The notes beneath the pieces are model-generated. The model searched no databases. It had not been told where the DNA came from and worked only from the letters and a program-made list of their open reading frames with translations. From Billgrantia aerodenitrificans (GTDB lineage: Bacteria > Pseudomonadota > Gammaproteobacteria > Pseudomonadales > Halomonadaceae): a DNA stretch of 64,000 nt. Location: the NCBI RefSeq assembly GCF_021404405.1, contig NZ_JABFTV010000001.1, forward strand, positions 372,001 through 436,000, in the 5' to 3' direction. Below are positions 8,627 to 16,093 of this stretch, piece after piece. The position numbers and the translations under genes are program-made. The stretch's first letter is position 1. Every line of letters starts with the position of its first letter.

Positions 8627-9568
8627 CTACAAGTTTATTACTAAAACATCCAGTTTTCTTGAATCTATCTGAACTGTCACAACCTCTTCTTCTAGGTCTT
8701 CAAATCTTGCGAACTTTGGGTATATTACGAAACGCCACTCCTTTTCGTAACTAAAATTTGACATTTTGCGAAATTCTATAGGTTTTTTCGAGTTGAAGCG
8801 TCGATGTATGTCTACATACTCAACTTCGCCAAATAATACCTCGTGGTCAGGCAGCAAGTTCTTGCAAGTATCTTTAACTAGTTCAACATATCGGTCCGCA
8901 TTTTTAATGACAACGCAGCAGTCACTCTCAAAGAGCGGAAAAAACTTTAGAGAAAAGTCAACTGAAAAGCAAGAAACATAATAGTCGCCCGCCGCATTAG
9001 CAGAGATTCGATCGCCACTAATAGGAAGGCTCGATCCGTCAGGCATGATAACCCTCAATCCCTTGACTTGGTGCTGGATTTTAAGCTCATTATCTCTAAT
9101 GGCTATATTGTATCCTTCTTTGTTGTAGGACTTCGCGCTTTTCATTCGAATCCGGCCATCGACAATATCTTTTGCATGCTTGCTCTGAGTAAATTTAAAT
9201 AGGCATTTGGCGCCTTTGAGCTCGTTTATTTTCTTTGAAATAATTGTCATTCTAGACTTGGTGATTATATTGGCGTAGCGCTCCAGTTCCTCGCTGAGCC
9301 ATGGTTTTTTACACCAGTCTCGAATTTCCATCTCAGCCAAAAGATCAACAAATGATATTCCATGTTCATTATTAGGGACCTTGAATGATGGTCTCCCGTC
9401 GGCCTGGATTGTAACAATATTCGCAACAAGGCCATGAAGTCTATGCTTAATGGCTTTTTCTGGTACGTTTTCAAGATAGCGTGTTTCACGGTATAGATGG
9501 CTTAAAAAGGAAACCATATCTTGGTCCAAGACACACAGTGACTTGCTCTCCCAGTTGTAACTAATCAC
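8627..9568 (-). CDS. Unknown protein with DUF2971-like features, AT-rich island
   Basis: A protein of about 313 residues starting at the GTG at 9568, placed by a GAGG ribosome site; TTG codons at 9571 and 9583 are alternatives. The middle and C-terminal parts resemble the DUF2971 pattern: CLFKFTQSKHAKDIVDGRI, then YVSCFSVDFS, then a late FSYEKEWRFVIYP segment, the aromatic E-x-E-W-R-F signature of those proteins. DUF2971 has no settled biochemical role and is often found in variable, defence-rich islands. Codon use is strongly AT-biased compared with the flanking genes. The family call is only a resemblance. Confidence 0.6.
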   Translation of the reverse strand: MISYNWESKSLCVLDQDMVSFLSHLYRETRYLENVPEKAIKHRLHGLVANIVTIQADGRPSFKVPNNEHGISFVDLLAEMEIRDWCKKPWLSEELERYANIITKSRMTIISKKINELKGAKCLFKFTQSKHAKDIVDGRIRMKSAKSYNKEGYNIAIRDNELKIQHQVKGLRVIMPDGSSLPISGDRISANAAGDYYVSCFSVDFSLKFFPLFESDCCVVIKNADRYVELVKDTCKNLLPDHEVLFGEVEYVDIHRRFNSKKPIEFRKMSNFSYEKEWRFVIYPKFARFEDLEEEVVTVQIDSRKLDVLVINL

Positions 9569-9714
9569 CAATGCACCTCTCAAATCACTGTTTTCTATAT
9601 TGCCTTCGAAACTTAGTGTTGTTGCTGAACGTCATCGAAAAGAAGCGATTGCCGCCTTTTCTGGCATGTCTGCTTTGGATCGAAACCGCCACCATATTTC
9701 TCTGACTATCTCCT

Positions 9715-10731
9715 TCACCCCACCAACTCCACCTTACCCCAATCCCCGCCCACCGAATCGAGCAACTTCTTCAACGCTGGGCTTTTGTAGGTGAAGTGCG
9801 GGTCGTCCCAGCGCTGGCGCACGCTTCGGTGCACGCAGGGCTCCAGCGTGCGTTGCTGTGAGCGGCGCATCACGCGGTAGAACCCTTTGTATTCGTTGTG
9901 CTGAATGCCGGTATGGCGCGGGTTGAGGGCGCTGTGGAAGTGCGGTTCGAGGGCGAGCCCGCAGCTTTCGGCTTCGCTGGCCATCCACTTACCGGCGAAG
10001 TCGCCGAGTTCGCGCTTCTCGTAGCCGCCGCCGATATCGGTGTGCACGCCGGCGAACCATACCTGTTTCAGGTCGATGCCGGGCTTGGGCGTCCACAGGG
10101 TGGGCTCGAAGTCCTGGCGGTTCTCGTCGATGGAAACGGCGTGGCGGGCGTGGCGAATGATGCTGCTGGGGGCGGTGTCGTGGAACAGGTAGCGGGAGGT
10201 GCCCAAGGTGCCGAGAAACGGGGCGGGTATGCCCAGCGAGCCAACGGTGTCCCACACGCCGATGAATTCGATCTCTGTCTTGTCCGCTACGGCATGCTTG
10301 CGGCGAAAGTCCGTGGCCTTGCGCTCGGCGGGGGCGGAGCTCTTGGGGCGTTGACGATAGAGCTCGTAGGCCTCGTTGACTCTCTCGGCGCACTCGCGCC
10401 GGAGCAGGCCGCAGTTGCGGATCAACCCCGCCAGGGAGCGAACGGTGTAGGCGCCGCGGCTGAAGCCGAACAGGAAGAGCTGATCGCCGGGCTCGTAGTT
10501 GTGCACGACGAAGCGATAGCAATCCATGATGTTCTTGTCGATGCCGGCGCCGGTTGCGCCACCGCGAATGCGGTCGCCTTCAGTGCCCACCCCCTGGTCG
10601 TAATAGACGATCTGCTTGGTGCCGGCCTGACAATCAGGAGCGACGCCGCGCGCCAGACGCAGCACGTGCGTGGGGTTATCGCTCTCGGGACATTGCCAGG
10701 TGCCATCGGCGCAGACGACGATGCGCTTCAT
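9715..10731 (-). CDS. DUF2235 alpha/beta hydrolase (Tle1-like phospholipase family)
   Basis: A 338-residue hydrolase. It opens with MKRIVVCADGTWQ and the lipase-type elbow GFSRGAY gives Ser91 as nucleophile. GVWDTVGSLG and VHTDIGGGY supply the aspartate and histidine regions expected for DUF2235. Some members are type VI secretion effectors (Tle1) that cut membrane phospholipids; many stand-alone ones are uncharacterised. No VgrG, PAAR or immunity-like gene is next to it, so a housekeeping or orphan role is equally possible. The ATG at 10731 has GGGAGCGAG just upstream. Confidence 0.88.
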   Translation of the reverse strand: MKRIVVCADGTWQCPESDNPTHVLRLARGVAPDCQAGTKQIVYYDQGVGTEGDRIRGGATGAGIDKNIMDCYRFVVHNYEPGDQLFLFGFSRGAYTVRSLAGLIRNCGLLRRECAERVNEAYELYRQRPKSSAPAERKATDFRRKHAVADKTEIEFIGVWDTVGSLGIPAPFLGTLGTSRYLFHDTAPSSIIRHARHAVSIDENRQDFEPTLWTPKPGIDLKQVWFAGVHTDIGGGYEKRELGDFAGKWMASEAESCGLALEPHFHSALNPRHTGIQHNEYKGFYRVMRRSQQRTLEPCVHRSVRQRWDDPHFTYKSPALKKLLDSVGGDWGKVELVG

Positions 10732-10887
10732 CTCGCTCCCTCCCTGCGTGTCTCTTACAAACGTAATCATGATGTTTCAGTCTCGCTACGCGAATTGACC
10801 GAAAACTGACCTGAGTCTTAGGAATTGACGTTATGGCTTACGCAGGTGTGGCAAAAGGCTTACAACGAAGGGTGAGGGGCTTTTCTC

Positions 10888-11421
10888 TCAGCGGCACCGT
10901 GCATACATGAAGCAGTCCCGGGGTTCAGCTCCCAGGTTGGGGTGCACCACGTAGCGCTCGAGGCGGCCTTCTTGCTGAAAGCCGCACTTTTCCAGCAGGC
11001 GGGCAGAAGCCAGGTTATCCACATCGCAGGTGGCCTGAACGCGATATGTCTCGGGCAGAGCCAGACAGAGCTCGGTCAGTGTCGTGAGTGCTTCTGGCAT
11101 AAGGCCGCGTTGCCAATAGCGACGTGCCAGTACATAGCCCACCTCGACAATATGTCCCCTTGGCCGGGCATCCAGCATGCCGATAGGTTCGTGCTCTTCA
11201 CGCTGCAAGGTCAGGACGTAGGGGAAGTGAGTGCGCGCTTGCCAGCCCTTTATGCATGCATCGACGAATTGCTGCGTTTCGGCGAGAGCCTGGTGTGGAC
11301 GCCAGATCAGGTAGCGGGTGACTTCCGCATCGGACGTGTACGTCTGATACAGGAGCGGCCCATCGGTAGGGCGGGGTTTCCGCAGGACAAGCCGCTCCGT
11401 TTCGATACGTGAGGGAAGCAT
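10888..11421 (-). CDS. GNAT acetyltransferase, RimJ/RimL type
   Basis: A 177-residue N-acetyltransferase that should transfer acetyl from acetyl-CoA to an amine, often a protein N terminus. It begins with IETERLVLRKPRPTDGPLL, the RimJ/RimL-type opening. The acetyl-CoA pocket is YVLARRYWQRGLMPEAL, followed by DVDNLASARLLEKCGFQQEG. The ATG at 11421 has AAGG seven bases upstream. An ATG at 11457 would overlap the preceding gene and has no ribosome site. It follows a small conserved gene on the same strand, and both may share a transcript. Confidence 0.88.
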   Translation of the reverse strand: MLPSRIETERLVLRKPRPTDGPLLYQTYTSDAEVTRYLIWRPHQALAETQQFVDACIKGWQARTHFPYVLTLQREEHEPIGMLDARPRGHIVEVGYVLARRYWQRGLMPEALTTLTELCLALPETYRVQATCDVDNLASARLLEKCGFQQEGRLERYVVHPNLGAEPRDCFMYARCR

Positions 11422-11446
11422 GGTGTGGCCTTGATTGCCGGGCGTC

Positions 11447-11716
11447 TCACTCATCATATGAGATATTCGAGCGCGGTGCGTCGGGTGCCTGTTCGTCCAG
11501 CGATTGCCGGTACTCGATACAGCCTTTGATGAACTCCGGCCATTCGGGCACCACGGGAACCGGGTCGGTCTTGTCGGGCAGTAAGGCCCACAGGGCCGGA
11601 TGGTGCCAGCACAGGTCGTGTCCGCTGCAGTCCCGGTGTTCGCGGATGCCTTGGCGGAGCCGTTTGGCTTCGTCGAGCAGCTCCTCGCGGGTCATTCGTT
11701 CGAGATCTTCGTCCAT
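11447..11716 (-). CDS. Small conserved protein rich in His/Trp, function unknown
   Basis: An 89-residue soluble protein. It opens with the acidic helix MDEDLERMTREELLDEAKRL, continues with IREHRDCSGHDLCWHHPAL and ends with a tail in which WPEFIKGCIEYRQSLD is prominent. The two cysteines and three histidines between about residues 27 and 40 could form a metal site. I recognise the pattern as a conserved hypothetical family but know no function. GGAGTCTCCC precedes the ATG at 11716. It lies just before a GNAT acetyltransferase gene. Confidence 0.8.
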   Translation of the reverse strand: MDEDLERMTREELLDEAKRLRQGIREHRDCSGHDLCWHHPALWALLPDKTDPVPVVPEWPEFIKGCIEYRQSLDEQAPDAPRSNISYDE

Positions 11717-11745
11717 GGGAGACTCCGTATAGTTGCCGGTGGTTG

Positions 11746-12102
11746 TCACTCCAGTTCGGCGAGTCTGGCCCTTACCAGGTCCTTCAGCAGCGCTTCGTCG
11801 ACCTCCCAATCGACAGGTATCTGAAAGCAGTTCTTGAAGACGACGTAGCCATCCAGTCGTGGCTTGAACGCTTCGATGATATGCGGGCTCCACGCCGAGA
11901 AGGTGAGATGGTTCTTGTGAGCGTCGATGCCAGCGACGTACTGGCCATCGCGGTGAATGGTCGGCACGTTCCAGGCGATCTTCGATTCGAGCTCCGGAAA
12001 CTGGACGAGTATGAAGTCAACGATAGCCTTAAGCGTACTGGCTTTCGTGGCGTCAAGAGAGGCCAGGTAGTCTTCTACCGAGCTGAACTTTGGGTAGGGC
12101 AT
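11746..12102 (-). CDS. DUF1801 family protein (YdhG-like)
   Basis: A 118-residue DUF1801 protein, a small fold related to the Bacillus iron-binding protein YdhG/Fra. Family features are FSSVEDYLASLD at the N terminus, a central ESKIAWNVPTIHRDGQYVAGI, and HKNHLTFSAWSPHIIEAF. The cellular role in Gram-negative bacteria is unclear. The ATG at 12102 has GGAGCCGGATATC upstream. The next gene downstream on the strand begins 30 bases later, so the group may be one transcript. Confidence 0.85.
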   Translation of the reverse strand: MPYPKFSSVEDYLASLDATKASTLKAIVDFILVQFPELESKIAWNVPTIHRDGQYVAGIDAHKNHLTFSAWSPHIIEAFKPRLDGYVVFKNCFQIPVDWEVDEALLKDLVRARLAELE

Positions 12103-12214
12103 GATATCCGGCTCCTCACGTGACGGCCTGGTGGCATCGGTTGGGTGCACGCTGCAGTATTGGCGCAGTATTGTTTAGCGGGCTGGGGTGCGCAATTTTG
12201 CGGGCTCATTCGTT

Positions 12215-12249
12215 GGCAGCCCACCGCCTTGCCAGGGCGATGGGCTGCC
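12215..12249 (-). terminator. Hairpin after the RidA gene
   Basis: GGCAGCCCA and TGGGCTGCC form a 9-base stem around a partly paired loop, about 15 bases past the RidA stop on the minus strand. No long T-run follows, so it is only a candidate terminator or mRNA-end structure. Confidence 0.4.
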
Positions 12250-12263
12250 GGGTGATGCCGTGG

Positions 12264-12665
12264 TTATGCGGCCGGCTGTGGAATCCGGGCGATCACCTTG
12301 ATTTCGAAGTCGAAGCCCGCCAGCCAGTTGACGCCGACGGCGGTCCAGTTGGGGTAGGGCGGTTCGCCGATTGCCTTGGTGCGAACCCTGTCGATCGCTT
12401 CCCACTGAGCAGCGGGATCGGTGTGGAAGGTGGTGACGTCGACGACATCATCGAAGGTGCAGCCGGCGGCTGCGAGAACGGCCGAGAGGTTGTCGAAGGC
12501 GAGCTGGACCTGGCTTTCGAAATCCGGCTCGGGGGAGCCGTCCTCGCGGCTGCCGACCTGGCCTGAGACGAACAGGAAGTCGCCAGAGCGGATTGCCGCC
12601 GAGTAGCGGTTGATCTCATAAAGTGCCTGCCTTCCGGCAGGGAAGACTGCATCACGTTTGGCCAT
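12264..12665 (-). CDS. RidA-family (YjgF/UK114) enamine/imine deaminase-like protein
   Basis: A 133-residue RidA-superfamily protein; RidA proper hydrolyses reactive 2-aminoacrylate and related imines. SAAIRSGDFLFVSGQVGS and VQLAFDNLSAVLAAAGCTFD are the family core, followed by VVDVTTFHTD. The C-terminal end lacks the full R-x-A-V-x-x-x-x-L-P pattern of true RidA: the arginine region reads YPNWTAVGVNWLAG, so this is probably an Rid1-7 type with a different substrate. The ATG at 12665 has GGAGTAGAACG upstream. It is read divergently from a TetR gene across three palindromic operators. Confidence 0.9.
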   Translation of the reverse strand: MAKRDAVFPAGRQALYEINRYSAAIRSGDFLFVSGQVGSREDGSPEPDFESQVQLAFDNLSAVLAAAGCTFDDVVDVTTFHTDPAAQWEAIDRVRTKAIGEPPYPNWTAVGVNWLAGFDFEIKVIARIPQPAA

Positions 12666-12738
12666 CGTTCTACTCCGGTTCTGAAATCGGTGGTTGGTGC
12701 TGCCAAGCCGGGCTTTCCTTAACCCGGTCGGCATTGAT

Positions 12739-12806
12739 ATACGGGCCGTATGTGAATTATGCTGGGCGCATACGCGGCGTATGTCAATACACATACGCTG
12801 CGTATG
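12739..12806. promoter_or_regulatory. Three tandem palindromic TetR operators
   Basis: Three related palindromes fill the RidA/TetR divergent gap: ATACGGGCCGTAT at 12739-12751, CATACGCGGCGTATG at 12769-12783 and CATACGCTGCGTATG at 12792-12806. The last two are perfect 7+1+7 inverted repeats. They are almost certainly the binding sites of the adjacent TetR protein and should repress both directions. Confidence 0.8.
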
Positions 12807-12838
12807 CGAAATTTTAAGAGTGAGCGTGAGGAGCAGGC

Positions 12839-13432
12839 GTGGCGACGAAACGTGCGCAGAAGATGGAGGAAACCCGGGCCAAGCTCATTCGGGCCGCCCG
12901 AGAGGCCTTCGCGAGCAAGGGCTATGCAGCGGCCTCGATGGATGAGCTTACTGCCGAAGCCGGGCTGACCCGCGGGGCGCTGTATCATAACTTCGGCGGC
13001 AAGCAGGGCCTGATGCAGGCGGTGGTCGATCAGATCGACCAGGAGATGGTAGAGCGCATGCTGGTCGCTCAGGCCCGCGCGGCAAGCCGTTGGGAAGGGT
13101 TGCTCGAAGAGGGCGTGGCCTATATCGAGATGGCGCTGGAGCCGGAGGTTCAGCGCATCATGCTGTTGGATGGTCCGGCGGTGCTTGGCGATCCCTCGCA
13201 ATGGCCCAACCAGAACGCCTGCCTGCTACGTACCACGCAGACCATTCAGGCCCTGATCGATGAAGGAACGGTCAAGCCGGTGGATGCGGAAGCCGCCGCG
13301 CGCCTGATCAATGGCGCGGCACTCAACGCTGCCCTGTGGATCGCCGCTGCCGATGAGCCGCACGCCGTACTGCCGAAAGCCGTGGAGGCGTTCCGGCAGC
13401 TCGCAACGGGTTTGCTGCAAACCGAGGGGTGA
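12839..13432 (+). CDS. TetR/AcrR-family repressor
   Basis: A 197-residue regulator. The N-terminal helix-turn-helix reads ETRAKLIRAAREAFASKGYA, then MDELTAEAGLTRGALYHNFG, the usual TetR_N pattern. The C-terminal ligand domain begins near residue 70 and has few polar pocket residues. The start is GTG at 12839 with GAGGAG upstream; no ATG fits. Its operators are visible in the divergent gap to the RidA-like gene, so it probably controls that gene and itself. The ligand is unknown. Confidence 0.92.
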   Translation: MATKRAQKMEETRAKLIRAAREAFASKGYAAASMDELTAEAGLTRGALYHNFGGKQGLMQAVVDQIDQEMVERMLVAQARAASRWEGLLEEGVAYIEMALEPEVQRIMLLDGPAVLGDPSQWPNQNACLLRTTQTIQALIDEGTVKPVDAEAAARLINGAALNAALWIAAADEPHAVLPKAVEAFRQLATGLLQTEG

Positions 13433-13446
13433 GGCCACAAGACGAG

Positions 13447-13470
13447 CCAGACAGGCCGATGCCTGGCTGG
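13447..13470. terminator. Hairpin between convergent TetR and VOC genes
   Basis: CCAGACAGGC and GCCTGGCTGG pair (one mismatch) around a 4-base loop, midway between the stop codons at 13432 and 13481. Its position suits a bidirectional terminator, though the T-run is poor. Confidence 0.5.
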
Positions 13471-13480
13471 GGCGGTTCAC

Positions 13481-13831
13481 TTACTCATGCTGCAAGACGT
13501 TGATGAGCTTGCCGAAGGGGTCGCGAACGTAGAACCGTCGCACGCCCCAGGGCTCGCTGACAGGGCCGTACTCGATGGGCACGCTCGCTTTCTCGAAGCG
13601 GGCCAGCGCCGCTTCGATATCGTCGACTTCGATGGAGAGATCGGGCACGGGAGTGCCGGAGCCGCCTTCGATGCCGAAGCTCACCTGCACCGTCATCTTG
13701 GCGTCCGAGCCGTAGGTGCGGAACCAGCCGTGGTCCATGAGCAGGTCGAGGCCCAGGATGTCGCCGTAAAATGCCGCTGCCTTGTCGAGCTCCTCTGTCG
13801 CCGTGTTGGCCATTATGCGTTTCACTTTCAT
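13481..13831 (-). CDS. VOC-family glyoxalase/bleomycin-resistance-like protein
   Basis: A 116-residue vicinal oxygen chelate protein with one paired beta-alpha-beta-beta-beta module. Recognisable elements are MANTATEELDKAAAFYGDIL at the N terminus, DLSIEVDDIEAALARFEK in the middle and RRFYVRDPFGKLINVLQHE at the end. Such single-domain proteins usually dimerise around a metal or bind a drug. The substrate cannot be read from sequence. It converges with the TetR gene to its left. Confidence 0.88.
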   Translation of the reverse strand: MKVKRIMANTATEELDKAAAFYGDILGLDLLMDHGWFRTYGSDAKMTVQVSFGIEGGSGTPVPDLSIEVDDIEAALARFEKASVPIEYGPVSEPWGVRRFYVRDPFGKLINVLQHE

Positions 13832-13971
13832 GATCGCCTCAGGGTGGTTTGTTGTGTGTTGTGAGTGCTATGCATCCGGCTGCGAAAGGCTTAAACATAG
13901 TCGCTTCACCATCGTGCTGCCTGTTCTATCCTTTTCTTCGGCCCGTACTGTTCGGGCACCTTTCCACCCCC

Positions 13972-13998
13972 GAGGAGCTTTCGTGATGAGGAGCTTTC
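13972..13998 (+). repeat. Duplicated ribosome-binding segment before the PhzF gene
   Basis: GAGGAGCTTTC is present twice, at 13972-13982 and 13988-13998, a 16-base step. The second copy is the ribosome site of the ATG at 14000, and the first would serve the out-of-frame codons between them. It looks like a recent small duplication of a leader. Confidence 0.6.
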
Positions 13999-13999
13999 C

Positions 14000-14839
14000 A
14001 TGAGCGGCACTCTCTATCGCCTTGCGGCCTTTACCGATGACCCGAGCGGCGGCAACCCCGCCGGGGTGTGGCTGGGTGATGCACTGCCCGAACCGGCGGA
14101 GATGCAGCGTATCGCCGCCGAGGTGGGCTATTCCGAAACTGCTTTCATTGCCCCGGCCGAGGGGGAGCGGCGCACGGTGCGCTACTACAGCCCCGAAGCG
14201 GAGGTGAGCTTTTGCGGCCATGCCACGGTGGCCGGCGGTGTGCAGATGGGCCGGCTGAGCGGGGCGGGTAGCTACATGCTGGATACGGCGGTGGGTGAGG
14301 TGATGGTCACGGTCAACCAGGTGGAAGGGGAGTGGCAGGCCTCGCTGGTGTCGGTGACGCCGGAGTTTCGCCCCGCCGAGCCCGAGCTGGTCGAGGAGGT
14401 GCGCGAGCTGCTTGGCTGGCAGGCCGAGGAGCTCGATCTCGAGATACCCCCCGCGCGAGCCTACGCCGGCGCCTGGCACCTGGTGCTGGCATGCAAGGAG
14501 CGGGCACGCCTCGAACGGCTCGAGTACGACTTCGAACGGCTCAAGGCGCTGATGCTGCGTGAGGGCCTGACCACGCTGCAACTGGTGTGGCGCGAGGCCG
14601 AGGAGCGTTTCCACGCCCGCGACCCGTTCCCGGTGGGCGGCGTGGTTGAAGACCCCGCCACCGGAGCGGCGGCCGCGGCGCTGGGCGGCTACCTGCGCGA
14701 TGCCGGTCTGCTTCAGGTGCCCGCTCAGCTGATCATCGTCCAGGGCGTGACGATGGGCCGCCCCAGCCGTCTGCAGGTGGACATCCCCCTGTCAGGCGGC
14801 ATCGTGGTGACCGGGCAGGCGGTGAGCCTGGAAGGCTGA
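14000..14839 (+). CDS. PhzF-family isomerase-like protein
   Basis: A 279-residue PhzF-fold protein, related to phenazine-pathway isomerase PhzF and to diaminopimelate epimerase. Diagnostic segments are RLAAFTDDPSGGNPAGVWLG, a catalytic glutamate in GYSETAFI (residue about 47), FCGHATVAG and the C-terminal VVEDPATGAAAAALGGYL. Most such proteins outside phenazine clusters have unknown substrates, and no phenazine genes are here. The ribosome site is part of a duplicated leader. Confidence 0.92.
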   Translation: MSGTLYRLAAFTDDPSGGNPAGVWLGDALPEPAEMQRIAAEVGYSETAFIAPAEGERRTVRYYSPEAEVSFCGHATVAGGVQMGRLSGAGSYMLDTAVGEVMVTVNQVEGEWQASLVSVTPEFRPAEPELVEEVRELLGWQAEELDLEIPPARAYAGAWHLVLACKERARLERLEYDFERLKALMLREGLTTLQLVWREAEERFHARDPFPVGGVVEDPATGAAAAALGGYLRDAGLLQVPAQLIIVQGVTMGRPSRLQVDIPLSGGIVVTGQAVSLEG

Positions 14840-14864
14840 GCCGGGCCCGATCATTAACGGTCGC

Positions 14865-15968
14865 TCACGGCCTGAGCACCCAGTAGTCGTTCTGGATGTC
14901 GTGGGGCAGCTGGTGGACCTCGATGCCGCCGAAGCCGGCCTTGCCGAAGTATTCCCGCGCCTTCTCCCGGCCCCACATGGTTCCCAGCCCCTCGCCGCCC
15001 TGGGCGAGGGAGACACTCATGCAGTGCATGATCGATAGGGTATAGAGCAGCGTGCCCATCGGGTGGTCGCGGTCGCCGTGGTGGTGGCTCGATGAGTGGA
15101 TGTCCTGGGCCAGGTAGAGGCCGCCCTGGCGCAGGGTGCGACGAACACCCTTGAGCAGATTCAGCGGGTGAGCCTGGTCGTGAATGGCATCGAAGGTCGT
15201 GACCAGGTCGTAGCGCTGGGCCGGCGCCGTGAGGTCGAAGTCGCTGAGGTCGCGCTGCTCGAAGCGCAGGTTGCCGAGCCCCCGCCGTGCGGCACGCTCT
15301 GCCGCCCAGCCGATGGCCACCCGGGAGAGGTCGTAGCCGGTAAAGCGACTGGCGGGGAAGCGTTCGGCGAGTTTCATCAGCGCCAGCCCACGACCGCAGC
15401 CGAGATCGAGCACGTCGATGCCCTGCTCCAGCCTAGCCGGGAGTTCCGGCGCCAGGGGAAGAATGGCGTCGAACAGCACGGGCAGCACGGTCTGGCCGCT
15501 GTCCTCGGCCATGACTTCGTGGAAGCGGGCATAGCGGGTGTAGGGCACGCCGCCGCCGTGATGAAAGCATTCCAGCACGTCGTCCTCCACCTGGCCCATC
15601 AAGGGCAGGTACTGGGCGTAGACGGCGAGATTGGCTTCGCCACTGTCAGTCAGCAGCGCGGCGTGCTCGGGCGGCAGCCGATAGGTCAGGGTCTGCGGAT
15701 CGTGCTCGACCAGGGCAGCGACCGTGGCGCCGCCCAGCCACTCGCGCACGTAGCGCTCATTGAGCTTGGTCTTGGCGGCAAGCTCTCGACTGGTGACCGG
15801 CTCGCCGTCGGCCAGATGGGCGAGCAGGCCGCTGCGATGGGCCAGCGAGATCAGCTGCAGCATGGCGGCTTCGTTGAGCGCGGTGACGAAGCGGCTCTCG
15901 AAGCCGGCGACGAGGGAGGCGTCGATAGCGGCTTGTGCTTGTGCTTGTGCTTGGGCTTGGGCTGTCAT
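14865..15968 (-). CDS. Methyltransferase with N-terminal winged helix (Rv2258c-like)
   Basis: A 367-residue protein. An N-terminal winged-helix/dimerisation part (about 20-110, with TSRELAAKTKLNERYVREWL) precedes a class I SAM methyltransferase domain with DVLDLGCGRGLALMKLAERF (about 185-205) and DLVTTFDAIHDQ. This order matches the Mycobacterium Rv2258c-type family, whose acceptors are small molecules. The late HHHGDRDHPMGTLLYTLSIMH segment is also typical. The first dozen residues are an alternating Ala-Gln run encoded by a 6-base tandem repeat. It is read away from the GlxA-type regulator, suggesting regulation by it. Confidence 0.88.
   Translation of the reverse strand: MTAQAQAQAQAQAAIDASLVAGFESRFVTALNEAAMLQLISLAHRSGLLAHLADGEPVTSRELAAKTKLNERYVREWLGGATVAALVEHDPQTLTYRLPPEHAALLTDSGEANLAVYAQYLPLMGQVEDDVLECFHHGGGVPYTRYARFHEVMAEDSGQTVLPVLFDAILPLAPELPARLEQGIDVLDLGCGRGLALMKLAERFPASRFTGYDLSRVAIGWAAERAARRGLGNLRFEQRDLSDFDLTAPAQRYDLVTTFDAIHDQAHPLNLLKGVRRTLRQGGLYLAQDIHSSSHHHGDRDHPMGTLLYTLSIMHCMSVSLAQGGEGLGTMWGREKAREYFGKAGFGGIEVHQLPHDIQNDYWVLRP
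15931..15963 (-). repeat. Hexanucleotide tandem repeat in a methyltransferase N terminus
   Basis: GCTTGT/GCTTGG units are repeated about 5.5 times, coding an alternating Ala-Gln run at residues 3-13 of the methyltransferase. Because the unit is 6 bases, length change by slippage would keep the frame. Confidence 0.8.
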
Positions 15969-16093
15969 GGGGTGTCTCCTGAGTTGTTGTTAGTGATTCG
16001 TTAGGGCTTCGTTGGTGCTGCGGAGATTCCATTGTGGCGCTCACGGTTGGGTTACACTGAAGTCCCTACGGACAAAAACCGGCGGTTTCCGCC

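Noticed and set aside
12215..12249. Hairpin considered as a riboswitch
   Set aside because: It lies downstream of the RidA stop on the coding strand, with no conserved riboswitch elements; a 3' end structure is simpler.
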